From Sphingomonas sp. (GTDB taxonomy: Bacteria > Pseudomonadota > Alphaproteobacteria > Sphingomonadales > Sphingomonadaceae): DNA of 64,000 bases. A model generated the notes under the pieces. That model had not been told where the DNA came from and did not search any database. It was given only the letters and a program-made list of their open reading frames with translations. The stretch covers positions 175,422-239,421 of the forward strand of contig JABDNH010000007.1 of NCBI GenBank assembly GCA_013001055.1. Direction: 5' to 3'. Below, one piece after another: positions 1 through 8,649 of this stretch. Each line of letters opens with the position of its first letter. Position 1 is the first letter of the stretch. A program made the position numbers and the translations under genes.

Positions 1-903
1 GGCCCTTGTGCTCATCGCCGGAATGCAGGCCGCGATCGCCTGCATTTCGTCAAGCTTGCCCGAACAATGCAGCGCCACGTCGTTTCCGGCTTTCACGGTC
101 CTGACCGCGCGTTCTGCGGCATCGCCGTCGAGCGCTTCCATATTGATATCATCGCTCATCAGGAAACCATCGAAGCCGATCCGTTCGCGGATGATATCCC
201 CGATCACGGTAGGTGACTGGCTGGCTACGTTATCGGGGTCCCAGGCGGTGTAGATGACGTGGGCGACCATCCCCATCGGCGCATCGTTGAGCTGCTCGAA
301 CGGGAAAAGGTCGTCGTCGAGTTCGGGGCCGGTTGCCGTGACGGTCGGCGTTTCCTTGTGGCTGTCCACGAGCGCGCGACCATGGCCCGGCATATGTTTG
401 ACAACGCTGACTACGCCTGTCGAATGAAGCCCGCGCATTACCGCGCGACCGAGGCTGGCCACCCACAGCGGATTGCCCGCGAGACTACGGTCGCCGACGA
501 TCTGGTCGGCACCCTGCTGGCGCACATCGAGCACGGGGAGGCAATCCACGTTGATGCCGACATCGGCGAGCATCAGGCCGAGCGCGCGGGCATTGACCCG
601 CGCTGCTTCCAGCGCCGATGACGGTGCCTTGTCGTAAAGCGCTTCGAACACGCCCATCGGCGGAAAGTCCATCCACTCGGGCGCACGCATCCGCGCCACG
701 CGCCCGCCCTCCTGGTCGATCAGGATGGGGACGTCATTACGTCCCGATATGTCCCGCAAGTCATCCGTAAGCGATTTTAATTGCTCACGATTTTCGATAT
801 TGCGAGCGAACAGGATATACCCGCACGCATTGGCGTCCTTGAAGAATGCACGTTCATCGTCACTAAGCGCCGGGCCTTCCAGCCCGTAAATACAGGCCTG
901 CAT
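1..903 (-). CDS. nagZ: Beta-N-acetylhexosaminidase NagZ (GH3), C-terminus beyond window edge
   Basis: This gene is absent from the ORF track because it runs off base 1, but the frame stays open for 301 codons. The protein belongs to glycoside hydrolase family 3. NagZ enzymes remove N-acetylglucosamine from 1,6-anhydro-muropeptides in the cytoplasm during peptidoglycan recycling. Visible motifs are IDQEGGRVAR near residue 62, the catalytic-loop KHMPGHG at 169-175, and FLMSDDINM at 248-256, whose first Asp fits the nucleophile. No signal peptide is present, as expected. NagZ is usually 330-350 residues, so only the last few dozen are missing. The ATG overlaps the stop of the upstream SPOR gene by one base (TGATG), so the two are probably co-translated. 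In related genomes scpA often follows; that cannot be seen here. Confidence 0.93.
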   Translation of the reverse strand, partial: MQACIYGLEGPALSDDERAFFKDANACGYILFARNIENREQLKSLTDDLRDISGRNDVPILIDQEGGRVARMRAPEWMDFPPMGVFEALYDKAPSSALEAARVNARALGLMLADVGINVDCLPVLDVRQQGADQIVGDRSLAGNPLWVASLGRAVMRGLHSTGVVSVVKHMPGHGRALVDSHKETPTVTATGPELDDDLFPFEQLNDAPMGMVAHVIYTAWDPDNVASQSPTVIGDIIRERIGFDGFLMSDDINMEALDGDAAERAVRTVKAGNDVALHCSGKLDEMQAIAACIPAMSTRA

Positions 904-1568
904 CAGTTGACCAAGACGCAGCTTTCGCCGCCGGCTTTCACGGCATCGCAGGCCGCTATAGCAGTTGCGCGGTCGGGCGCCGCTGCACGTAGGCGATGAT
1001 ACAGCCGACCATTGACACGCGCCGTCGGCACATATTTGTCGAGCGCGGCAACTTCGGGGAAGCGCGACGAGAGCAGCACCCACGCCGCCTCTGCCTGACG
1101 CGCCGAGGTATAGGCCCCCAGCTGGACCAGGACGCCGGCGGGCGCCGCAGTCTCGGCCGGGGTTTCGGCAGGCTGCGTCGCTACCGGTGGTGGAGGTGCA
1201 GGTGTCGGCTCGACCGCGATGACCGGCGTTTCCTCGACCGCCGCAGTATCGATTTCCGAGTAGGTCTCCTCTCCTGCCGAGGTTGCATAGGCGGTCTCGC
1301 TGTCGCCGGCGACATCGAGGCCGCCAGGATCGTCCGGCTGCACCTTGTAGGGGCCCTCGGGCGCGGCGATCAGCTCGGGTTCCCCACCGATCGGCCCGGC
1401 GTCGCGGCCGACGAAAAACATCGTGCCCGCTACCGCCGCCAGCGCGATCAGCACGACCGCGATAAAGGCGATCATCTTGCGCGCGGAGACGGCCGGCGGC
1501 GCGTCCTCGTCATCGACTGCTTCCAGCCAGGGCAGGTCTTCGTCGTAACCGGCGCGGGTTTCCGCCAT
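903..1568 (-). CDS. SPOR domain membrane protein
   Basis: The 221-residue protein has a short cytoplasmic N-terminus, one membrane helix near residues 32-53, an acidic Pro/Glu/Thr-rich periplasmic linker, and a C-terminal SPOR domain (about 145-221, starting VLVQLGAYTS). SPOR domains bind denuded glycan strands at the septum, so a role in division or wall remodelling is likely; the exact function is unknown. The track start is a TTG. I prefer the next codon, an ATG at 1568, which overlaps the argS stop (TGATG) and has GGAG eight bases upstream. Its own stop overlaps the nagZ start, so argS, this gene and nagZ look like one transcript. A second SPOR protein lies at 9810-11438. Confidence 0.9.
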   Translation of the reverse strand: MAETRAGYDEDLPWLEAVDDEDAPPAVSARKMIAFIAVVLIALAAVAGTMFFVGRDAGPIGGEPELIAAPEGPYKVQPDDPGGLDVAGDSETAYATSAGEETYSEIDTAAVEETPVIAVEPTPAPPPPVATQPAETPAETAAPAGVLVQLGAYTSARQAEAAWVLLSSRFPEVAALDKYVPTARVNGRLYHRLRAAAPDRATAIAACDAVKAGGESCVLVN

Positions 1569-3307
1569 CAACGCATCTCCTCGGCGGCCTCCACCCCCAT
1601 GATGGCAAGGCCGTTTTTCAGAACCTGCCCTATCGCGCGCGCCAAATAAAGCCGTGCCGCGCTGAGCTCGGGCTGCTGTTCCAATAGAAAACGCTTGGAG
1701 GGATCGTCATTGCCGCGATTCCACGCCGCGTGGAACGCTGCCGCAAGATCGTAGAGATAGAAGGCGATGCGGTGTGGTTCATGTGCCGCTGCCGCCTGTT
1801 CGACGACCCGCGGAAATTGCGCGGCGAATTTAACGACGCCCAGTTCCTCATCGTCAAGAAGCGCCGGATCGGCACCGTCGGCGCTGATGCCCGCTTCCTT
1901 TGCCTTGCGCTCGAGGCTGCAAATCCGCGCATGCGCATATTGCACGTAAAAAACGGGGTTGTCCTTCGAGGCTTCCACCACCTTGGCGAAATCGAACTCG
2001 AGCGGCGCGTCGGCCTTGCGGGTAAGCATCATGAAACGCACCACGTCCTTGCCGACTTCCTCGACAACGTCCGCAAGGGTGACGAAATTGCCCGCGCGCT
2101 TCGACATTTTGATTGGCTCGCCCGCGCGCAGCAGCTTGACCATCTGCACGATCTTCACGTCGAGATCGACGCGGCCATCGGTCAGTGCGGTGACTGCCGA
2201 CTGGATGCGCTTGACCGTCCCGGCATGGTCGGCGCCCCATATATTGACGAGATGGTCCGCCTTCTGCGCCTTTTGCAGGTGATAAGCGCTGTCGGCCCCG
2301 AAATAGGTCCAGCTGCCATCCGACTTGCGCATCGGACGATCCTGGTCGTCGCCAAATTGGGTCGACTTGAACAATGTCAATTCAACGGGCTCCCAATCGT
2401 CGGGCGTCTCTCCCTTGGGCGCTTCGAGCATGCCGGTGTAGATCAGCCCCTTGGCCTTGAGCGTCTCGAGTGCTTCATCGACCTTGCCCGACGCCTGCAA
2501 TTCGGCCTCGGAGGCGAACAGGTCATGATGGATATCAAGCGTCGCCAGGTCGGCGCGAATGCGATCCATCATCAACGCCACTACCCGCGGCTTGAATAGC
2601 GGCAACCACTCACTCTCCGGCGCTGCCTGATAGGTGTCGCCAAATTCATCGACGAGCGCTGCGCCCACGGGTTTCAAGTAATCGCCCGGGTAGAACCCCT
2701 CGGGAATGTCGCCAATATCCTCGCCCAGCGCCTCGCGGTAGCGCAGGTGCGCCGATCGGGCGAGCGTATCGACCTGACTGCCCGCATCGTTGACATAATA
2801 TTCGCGCGTGACCGCATAGCCCGCTGCTTCAAGCAGCGCGGCGAGCGCATCGCCCACGACCGCGCCGCGGCAATGTCCCATATGCATCGGGCCGGTCGGA
2901 TTGGCGCTGACATATTCGACGTTGACGCGCTGCCCGTCACCCATCGCGCTCTTGCCGAAATCGTCGCCGGCGGCATGGATCGTCTTGAGTTCGTCCTGCC
3001 ACACCCCGCAATCGAGCCGGATATTGATAAAACCCGGACCGGCGATATCGACGGTGGTCACGCCGTCCACCGCTTCCAGCTTGGGCGCGATCTTCTCGGC
3101 CAGCGCACGCGGATTGGACTTGGCGTGCTTTGCCAGCACCATCGCGGCATTGGTTGCTAGGTCGCCATGCGCAGGATCGCGCGGTGGCTCGACCGCGATA
3201 TTCTTGCGATCGAGGTCATCCGGCAGGTCGCCGGCCGCGGTCAGTTCATCGAGGATGGTACCAATCGCGGCACCGAAACGAGCATAAAGGGACACGATAT
3301 TTTCCAT
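1568..3307 (-). CDS. argS: Arginyl-tRNA synthetase
   Basis: This class I aminoacyl-tRNA synthetase charges tRNA-Arg. The 579-residue length is normal. The N-terminal Arg-S additional domain (about 1-90) is followed by the signature [12 protein letters not shown], with the HIGH-type motif as HMGH at 142-145. IKMSKRAG lies near residue 400, and the C-terminal alpha-helical anticodon-binding domain includes FYVQYAHAR. The start ATG lacks a clear Shine-Dalgarno. The gene is divergent from the ECF sigma factor across 84 bases that must hold both promoters; I could not assign either one with confidence. The stop overlaps the next gene by one base. Confidence 0.98.
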   Translation of the reverse strand: MENIVSLYARFGAAIGTILDELTAAGDLPDDLDRKNIAVEPPRDPAHGDLATNAAMVLAKHAKSNPRALAEKIAPKLEAVDGVTTVDIAGPGFINIRLDCGVWQDELKTIHAAGDDFGKSAMGDGQRVNVEYVSANPTGPMHMGHCRGAVVGDALAALLEAAGYAVTREYYVNDAGSQVDTLARSAHLRYREALGEDIGDIPEGFYPGDYLKPVGAALVDEFGDTYQAAPESEWLPLFKPRVVALMMDRIRADLATLDIHHDLFASEAELQASGKVDEALETLKAKGLIYTGMLEAPKGETPDDWEPVELTLFKSTQFGDDQDRPMRKSDGSWTYFGADSAYHLQKAQKADHLVNIWGADHAGTVKRIQSAVTALTDGRVDLDVKIVQMVKLLRAGEPIKMSKRAGNFVTLADVVEEVGKDVVRFMMLTRKADAPLEFDFAKVVEASKDNPVFYVQYAHARICSLERKAKEAGISADGADPALLDDEELGVVKFAAQFPRVVEQAAAAHEPHRIAFYLYDLAAAFHAAWNRGNDDPSKRFLLEQQPELSAARLYLARAIGQVLKNGLAIMGVEAAEEMR

Positions 3308-3391
3308 TGAATCTGGTGTTGGCTCGGCCTCTAGCGAATGGCGCCGCCCATCGCAATTGAACCATTTGGCCAGATTGGCCCACTATAGGGC

Positions 3392-3940
3392 ATGAAAAAA
3401 GGGGCAAACCGCGACAAGACACAGGCGCTGACCGCCTACCTGGTGGTCGCGGCGCGCGATGGGAATCGCGGCGCGCTCGGTGACCTGGTGCGTCTCTGGC
3501 ACCCGCGTTTCATCGCCCATGGCTGGCGGTTGACCGGGCGCCGCGAGGCTGCCGAGGATGCGGTGCAATCGGCGTGGCGCGATATCGTGCGCGGCATTGC
3601 AAAGTTGCGCGATGAAAGCGCTTTTGCCCCCTGGGCGTACCGAATCGTGACACGCGCCGCCAAGCGCCAGGCCGGACGCGAGTTGCCGGCCGCCTCCCCC
3701 GATACCGAGATCGAGGACGATCGCGATGGACCGGAGGAGGCCAGTCGACACGCCGAATTGCGCTGCGCCATCCGCGCGCTTCCCGCCGGCCAGCGCGCCG
3801 CCATCGCGCTGCACTATTTCGAGGGCCTGACCGTGGCCGAGACCGCAGTCGCCCTCTCGATTCCCGCAGGAACTGCCAAGACCCGACTCATGCATGCGCG
3901 CGCCAAGTTGCGTGCTTTTTACGAAGGAGACGAGAAATGA
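3392..3940 (+). CDS. ECF-type sigma-70 family RNA polymerase sigma factor
   Basis: The 182-residue protein has the two-domain ECF layout. Region 2 spans about 15-90 (EDAVQSAWRDIVRGI, FAPWAYRIVTRAAKR), then comes an acidic linker, and region 4 spans about 122-176 (LPAGQRAAIALHYFEGLT, then a helix-turn-helix ending TAKTRLMHARAKLR). Such factors direct RNA polymerase to a small regulon, usually for envelope or stress responses. The stop overlaps the next ATG by four bases (ATGA), so the partner is translationally coupled. That arrangement is typical of a sigma factor with its membrane regulator. The regulon cannot be told from this window. Confidence 0.9.
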   Translation: MKKGANRDKTQALTAYLVVAARDGNRGALGDLVRLWHPRFIAHGWRLTGRREAAEDAVQSAWRDIVRGIAKLRDESAFAPWAYRIVTRAAKRQAGRELPAASPDTEIEDDRDGPEEASRHAELRCAIRALPAGQRAAIALHYFEGLTVAETAVALSIPAGTAKTRLMHARAKLRAFYEGDEK

Positions 3941-4305
3941 GCGATATCGACAAGCTGATCGATGACGCGCTCGATGCCGAAGAGCGCGACCTGATGCACC
4001 GTATCGGCGATGAACCTGACTATTTCACCCAAGTCTTCGGTATCTTCCGCGGGAAGACCGGATGGGCATCGGTTGTGCTGGTCGTTGTCCAGCTGCTGAT
4101 GTTCATCGCCGGGGTGTGGATGGCGCTGCGTTTCTTCGACGCCACGAGCCCGCTCGAAGCGCTGCGATGGGGGCTGCCGGCAGCGACGCTAATCCTCATG
4201 GCGCTGATCGTGAAGATGGCCTTCTGGCCACAAATCCACATCCAGCGCCTGTCACAGGAGCTCAAACGGGTCGAACTTCAGCTTGTGCGCTTGCGGAAAG
4301 ACTAG
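3937..4305 (+). CDS. Small two-helix membrane protein, DUF6768-like, partner of the ECF sigma factor
   Basis: The 122-residue protein has an acidic N-terminus (MSDIDKLIDDALDAEERDLM), two membrane helices (about 44-67 and 78-98), and a charged C-terminal helix with heptad character (QRLSQELKRVELQLVRLRK). I relate it from memory to the DUF6768 family found beside ECF factors in alphaproteobacteria. Its position and ATGA coupling suggest it modulates the sigma factor, perhaps as an anti-sigma factor, but no ASD or RskA-type zinc motif is visible. That role is inference. Its TAG stop shares the palindrome CTAG with the stop of the convergent M15 gene. Confidence 0.7.
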   Translation: MSDIDKLIDDALDAEERDLMHRIGDEPDYFTQVFGIFRGKTGWASVVLVVVQLLMFIAGVWMALRFFDATSPLEALRWGLPAATLILMALIVKMAFWPQIHIQRLSQELKRVELQLVRLRKD

Positions 4306-4826
4306 TTCGAGGCGCCGACTGTGACGATACGAAAATCGGTCGGGCGCGGGCCTGTCGTCACCATCTGGACGGCGGGTCGCGTCTCGGTCGGGTCCGGATC
4401 GATGGCAAAGCCATTGCCGAACGCGAAATGGCTGTGATCGCCTTCGTTGAGGCTTTCGACCAACCGGAAGCCGGCGGCGCGGAAGGCGCGGTCGACCTGG
4501 CGATGTGACACGCCGGGGCGCAAAACGACATCGATCGCGCGGTTGCGCAGGTGGTAGCTGTTGCGCGCGCCGCCGACGCGTCGATTATGCGCAGGGCTAC
4601 GGAAAGTCGACGTCACCCGCCCATACTGGCGCGCGATCGAAACGGCGCCATCGATCTCGAATGCGGCGTCGCGCATCGGTGTCACGATCTTGAGATTGCT
4701 GTCGGTCATGCGCCCGCCATCGACGGTCCGGATGCCGAAATCTGTCGACCGCTGCGTCGGCGCTTCCTGCGCCACTGCCGAACCGGCAACGCCAACAGTC
4801 GCTATGATCGCGAGAATCGCGCGCAT
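4302..4826 (-). CDS. Secreted peptidase M15 family (M15_3-like) protein
   Basis: The 174-residue protein has a signal peptide (MRAILAIIATVGVAGSAVAQ). Its core matches the D-Ala-D-Ala carboxypeptidase fold of family M15: SPAHNRRVGGARNSYH, then the zinc-site pattern SxHxxxxAxDV (SYHLRNRAIDV) and the closing HSHF. A periplasmic peptidoglycan-trimming role is likely. The track begins at a GTG, but ATG 4826 is a much better start: GGAGGGG lies directly upstream and overlaps that GTG, and the signal peptide begins here. The gene converges on the sigma factor pair with a three-base stop overlap. Confidence 0.85.
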   Translation of the reverse strand: MRAILAIIATVGVAGSAVAQEAPTQRSTDFGIRTVDGGRMTDSNLKIVTPMRDAAFEIDGAVSIARQYGRVTSTFRSPAHNRRVGGARNSYHLRNRAIDVVLRPGVSHRQVDRAFRAAGFRLVESLNEGDHSHFAFGNGFAIDPDPTETRPAVQMVTTGPRPTDFRIVTVGASN

Positions 4827-4885
4827 ATTCCCCTCCACTGTGTGGAGCTCTGTATAATATAAGTTAACCGATTCGGGAAACCCCG

Positions 4886-6022
4886 TCAGCCCACCAGTGT
4901 CCCGTTAAGGGCCAAGGGAGCCGTTTCGGGGAAGAGAATGCTTCCCACCCGCCGCGGATCGAGATCGAAATGCTGGCCAATTGCAGTCGTGGCCAACGCG
5001 TCGAATCCGGTCGTCGGCAGCACGTCGCGATCCTGGTAAAGCCGCGACAGGCCGGGCCAGTTGCCGCCCACGCGGCCACCCCTAACGCCGCCGCCCAGCA
5101 GCATCGCGAGCGCGCCGGTACCATGATCAGTCCCATTGGTACCGTTCAAGGCGGCTGTCCGCCCGAATTCGGTGGCGACCATCACCAGCGTGTCGGTCCA
5201 CTCCGCGCCAAGGCCAGCCTGCAGCGCGCCGATCAGCGAATCGATCTGACCCAACTGGCCATTGAGACGACCAGGCTGCGCGAAATGCGTGTCCCAGCCA
5301 TCGCTTTCGATCATCAGCACCTTCGCGCCATCCGGGCCTGCCAGCATGCGCGCCGCCAGTTCGCCCAGCGCAGCGCCATTGCGCGCTGCAGAGGCATCCC
5401 CCGCCATTTCGCGCGCCATCTGCGCCTCAGCCCAAAGCGGCCCCAGCTGTGCGTCTTCGGCATAAAGGCTGCCGATCCGGCTCATCAGGTCGTAGCTGGC
5501 ATCAGGCAGGCGTGAGGGTGCATAGCTTGCTACCGGCACGTCGCCGCGCAGTGCCAGCGGCACGGTGGGCGCCAACGCAAGCCCGCGTCCGCCCAGCAGG
5601 CCCACGGTTCGGTTCAGCCAGCCATCCTTCAATTGGTAGGCCTTGGCACCGCCCGTCTCGATGACGTTCTGGGCATCGAAGTGCGACCGGTCGCGATACG
5701 GCGTGGCCACTGCCGGTATGAACAGCGCTTGTCCGGCATCGCTGAGCGCGGCGACATTCGTCATCGCTTCATGGAGCCGGAAGTTGCCATCGACCTTGTG
5801 ACCCGCCATCGCGGCTTCGCCTTGCTCTCGTCGCAAGGCCGTCCAGCGCGGATCGGTCACCGGTGCCAGCGTGGCAAGGCCGTCGGCGGCACCGCGTTGC
5901 AGGATGAAGACAAATCGCTTGTGGGTGTCGGCGTTGGCGCTGCCGGCTACGGCGAGGCCCGGCACAGCAAATGCTCCAAGCCCGACAGCCCCGCTCTTGA
6001 GTATCGTTCTACGATTAAACAT
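4886..6022 (-). CDS. DUF1501 family protein with Tat-type signal
   Basis: This 378-residue member of the DUF1501 family (alkaline-phosphatase/sulfatase-like fold) has no established function. The N-terminus has the twin-arginine pattern NRRTILK followed by a hydrophobic stretch ending VAGSANA, so export through Tat is likely. Family landmarks include FVFILQRGAADG, the ESDGWDTHFAQPG region, VMVATEFGRTAALNG and DHGTGALAMLLGGGVRGG. The track's start adds ten residues upstream; ATG 6022 is better because GGAG sits five bases before it. The ATG follows the DUF1800 stop by one base (TAAAATG), so the two genes are coupled. DUF1800 and DUF1501 are paired in many bacteria. Confidence 0.92.
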   Translation of the reverse strand: MFNRRTILKSGAVGLGAFAVPGLAVAGSANADTHKRFVFILQRGAADGLATLAPVTDPRWTALRREQGEAAMAGHKVDGNFRLHEAMTNVAALSDAGQALFIPAVATPYRDRSHFDAQNVIETGGAKAYQLKDGWLNRTVGLLGGRGLALAPTVPLALRGDVPVASYAPSRLPDASYDLMSRIGSLYAEDAQLGPLWAEAQMAREMAGDASAARNGAALGELAARMLAGPDGAKVLMIESDGWDTHFAQPGRLNGQLGQIDSLIGALQAGLGAEWTDTLVMVATEFGRTAALNGTNGTDHGTGALAMLLGGGVRGGRVGGNWPGLSRLYQDRDVLPTTGFDALATTAIGQHFDLDPRRVGSILFPETAPLALNGTLVG

Positions 6023-6023
6023 T

Positions 6024-7424
6024 TTATCTCCGCAACATTTCCGGGCTTGCAAGAAAGAGGGCCAGACCGGTAGCCGGGCTCTCGGCGCGACGGATGGCTT
6101 GGGCGCTATTTTCGCTCAGCCTTTCGCCCAGGATGGCAGGCGCGAGCTGACGTGCATCGACCCCTCTCGCGGCCAGATCGGCCACCCGCTGTGCGACTTC
6201 CACGCGGCGCACCAATGCATCGGGTGCTGCCCACGCCGCCGCCTTGTCGTCCCAACCGGCCGGGCTGGGCGGTTGCCAGACAGGCTGGGCGAGTTCGTTC
6301 AGCGCGCCGAACATCACCCGCCCTTCGATCTCGCGTGCGCCCACCGCGCGCAGCGACGCAATCGTCCAGTCCCACGGATCGCGAAATTTTGGCGTTTCGG
6401 TATTCCAGGCTTCAGGGCTGTCGATGATCGCCCGATAAACGGTCGGCAGGTGCCCGTTGCTGTCGAGAAAAGCGCGCTCCAATCGCGCCACCATGCTTGC
6501 CGGCGGGTCATCGGCAGCAAAGTGCCGCGCCAGCTTGGTCGCGATATGCCGAGCCGTCGCAGGATGACGCGCCAGCATTTTCAGCATTGCCTCGCCTTGT
6601 TCACGCCCGTCACTTGCGTAGCCATTACCAAGCAGCGTGCGCGTGCCGGGCTCGTGCATGCCGGCAATGAAGGTGAAGTCGCCGGGTTCGTCTTGGGAGA
6701 AGCGCTGCAACGGCCCGCGCAGCAGTCCTGCCACCGTCCATCCGGTGAGCGCCCGCGCAAGCTCGGTTACATCATCCTGGCTGTATCCCGACCGCACACC
6801 CAGCGTGTGCAACTCTAGGATTTCGCGCGCCAGGTTTTCGTTCAGCCCGCGTTCCTGCCCGCGCCGCCGCGCAAAGCGTGCAAAACGGCTATTGGGGCCG
6901 AGCGAGAATGACTGGTCGAGATAAATCAGCATCGCCGGATGCTGTTCGGCCGCCAATAACAAGTCCTCGAAGCGCCCTAGGACATTGGGGCGGATGGCAT
7001 CGAACTCCATCACCCCCGCCATACCGAAGACCCCGACCTTACGGGCCGAGGTAGCGAAATGGTTCGACCAGAAATGTACCATCCGTTCGATAAAGGGGGT
7101 CTGGGTCGTTAGCGCCGAAGCGGTGCGGCTCTCGATCAGCGCCATGCCGTCGGTCAACATGTTTTGCCGTGCTTGCCGCCGCACTACCTGTTCGGGATCG
7201 TCCATCCCGGTCCCGCTTTCGCGCTCGCGGCGCAGCCTTTCCAGCGTGGCGTAAAAGCTCGCGATCTTGTCCGCGACCTGCCGCCGCGTCGGCGGAGTTC
7301 CGGGCACGGTGGGCTCGAACCAGTCGAGCTGCGCCGCGAGCCATTCGCGCGCATCGCCGTTGGCCTCTTCATCGCCGCGGGGGCCGAGCCCAAAGCGGCC
7401 CATTGCATGTAGCAACTCGGACAT
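6024..7424 (-). CDS. DUF1800 family protein
   Basis: This 466-residue helical DUF1800 protein has the family patterns FWSNHFATS, RFARRRGQERGLNENLAREILELHTLGV, and DVTELARALTGWT in order. The function is unknown. It has no obvious signal peptide, whereas its partner DUF1501 has a Tat-type leader, so co-export of a folded complex is possible but unproven. The start is well supported: AGGAG lies six bases before ATG 7424. The gene is separated by 61 bases from the upstream membrane-protein gene and probably begins its own two-gene unit. Confidence 0.92.
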   Translation of the reverse strand: MSELLHAMGRFGLGPRGDEEANGDAREWLAAQLDWFEPTVPGTPPTRRQVADKIASFYATLERLRRERESGTGMDDPEQVVRRQARQNMLTDGMALIESRTASALTTQTPFIERMVHFWSNHFATSARKVGVFGMAGVMEFDAIRPNVLGRFEDLLLAAEQHPAMLIYLDQSFSLGPNSRFARFARRRGQERGLNENLAREILELHTLGVRSGYSQDDVTELARALTGWTVAGLLRGPLQRFSQDEPGDFTFIAGMHEPGTRTLLGNGYASDGREQGEAMLKMLARHPATARHIATKLARHFAADDPPASMVARLERAFLDSNGHLPTVYRAIIDSPEAWNTETPKFRDPWDWTIASLRAVGAREIEGRVMFGALNELAQPVWQPPSPAGWDDKAAAWAAPDALVRRVEVAQRVADLAARGVDARQLAPAILGERLSENSAQAIRRAESPATGLALFLASPEMLRR

Positions 7425-7485
7425 TATCGTCTCCTGTTGCTGCCCTTATGACTGGAAATGGCGGATTTACGCCAGTTTCAAGCTG

Positions 7486-7983
7486 TCACAAAATGTCGCC
7501 GTCGGGGCCGGTGCGCTCGTCCCATTCACCCTCGGCTGCGCGACGCGCGCCATCGACGATGCGCCACTGCCGTTCGAACCACCAGAAAGCGAGGCCTACG
7601 GAGGCGCCGATGATCACCCCGGGGTCCGCCCAAACGAACCCGCCTGGCGGCATCAACCGCTGCCACAACAGGAATAGCAGCATCGAATAGAGGAGGCGTC
7701 CGGCGATCGCCCCCATGATAACCGCGGCAATCGGCACCCACCAGGCGCGCCAGCTGTCCCCGACCGCTTCGGCTGCGGGCAGGCCGAACAGGACGATCCC
7801 AATCGCCGCGATGGGTGTGATGAAAGCAGCGGCCACCAAGTAACCGAGCGCAATCCCCGCCGGGCCACCGAAAAAGAACGTGCCGCCCAGCATGGCCATG
7901 CCAAGCCAGATCGCGGATCCCAGAAAACTTCCGGCCATCGCGGCCATGATGATGGGGCGCTTGGCGGAAAAGGGTCGGGTCAT
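7486..7983 (-). CDS. Hypothetical multi-pass membrane protein
   Basis: I do not recognise a family. The 165-residue protein has about four hydrophobic segments (roughly 10-35, 42-70, 80-108 and 120-136, rich in Gly and Ala), then a charged cytoplasmic-looking tail (FERQWRIVDGARRAAEGEW). The start overlaps the stop of the upstream NAD-binding protein by four bases (ATGA). It is therefore the last gene of a unit formed by the TPR/SPOR gene, dgt and the reductase-like gene. Confidence 0.75.
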   Translation of the reverse strand: MTRPFSAKRPIIMAAMAGSFLGSAIWLGMAMLGGTFFFGGPAGIALGYLVAAAFITPIAAIGIVLFGLPAAEAVGDSWRAWWVPIAAVIMGAIAGRLLYSMLLFLLWQRLMPPGGFVWADPGVIIGASVGLAFWWFERQWRIVDGARRAAEGEWDERTGPDGDIL

Positions 7984-8648
7984 ACCCCGTTGACCCTCGC
8001 CGGCTTGGCAGCGCGGGCGCGAAGGTCGCGGTTATGATGCACGCGCGTTCCCGGCTTGCTCCAACTCAACATCTTGGCCATCGCCTCGGCAACGACCGAG
8101 GCATCGATCGCCTGAAATTTCTCGAGCGGCCCGCGCAGCAACAGGTTTGTCACCGGCGAGATTAAAATCCCCAACCTCTCCTTGAACCGCCGCTCGGGCC
8201 CACGATCTCCGCGCAGCAGGCCCGGCCGAACGATATCAAGCCGCTGGAACCCGAGCGCCTTCAAATCCTCTTCCATCAGCCCCTTTATCTTGAGGTAGCG
8301 GTTGGAAGAGCCGGCGTTTGCCATACTGGAGGAGACGACGATCAGGTGCCGCGCTCCCGCGGCCTTGGCCGCGCGCGCAAAATTCACCACCGCGTGACGA
8401 TCGATCGCTTCATAGGCCTCCCAGTCGGGTGTCTTGGCCCTGGTTGTTCCGATGGTAGCAATCGCGACATCAATGCGCTCGCCTGCAAGCATCGCCGGCC
8501 ACTCTTCCATGCTACCCAACTTCTCGCGCCAACCGTCGCGCTCGGGCAGCGTTGCGCGACGCGACAGGCTCAGCAGCTCGTGCTTGCCAAGATGGCCCAG
8601 CAAGTGCGAACCGATCAGACCCGAAGAACCAATGAGCGCGATGCGCAT
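7980..8648 (-). CDS. NAD(P)-binding Rossmann-fold protein, atypical SDR / NAD-dependent epimerase-like
   Basis: The 222-residue protein opens with a strand and the dinucleotide loop GSSGLIGSHL (7-16). The core then shows IATIGTT, LIVVSSSMANAGSSNRYLKIKGLMEE, with Ser-Ser and YLKIK in place of the classical YxxxK site, and LDIVRPGLLRGDR. This is the pattern of short atypical SDR proteins related to human HTATIP2/TIP30 and bacterial YbjT-like proteins. The substrate is unknown. The start lies one base after the dgt stop, so the genes are co-transcribed. Confidence 0.85.
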   Translation of the reverse strand: MRIALIGSSGLIGSHLLGHLGKHELLSLSRRATLPERDGWREKLGSMEEWPAMLAGERIDVAIATIGTTRAKTPDWEAYEAIDRHAVVNFARAAKAAGARHLIVVSSSMANAGSSNRYLKIKGLMEEDLKALGFQRLDIVRPGLLRGDRGPERRFKERLGILISPVTNLLLRGPLEKFQAIDASVVAEAMAKMLSWSKPGTRVHHNRDLRARAAKPARVNGV

Positions 8649-8649
8649 G

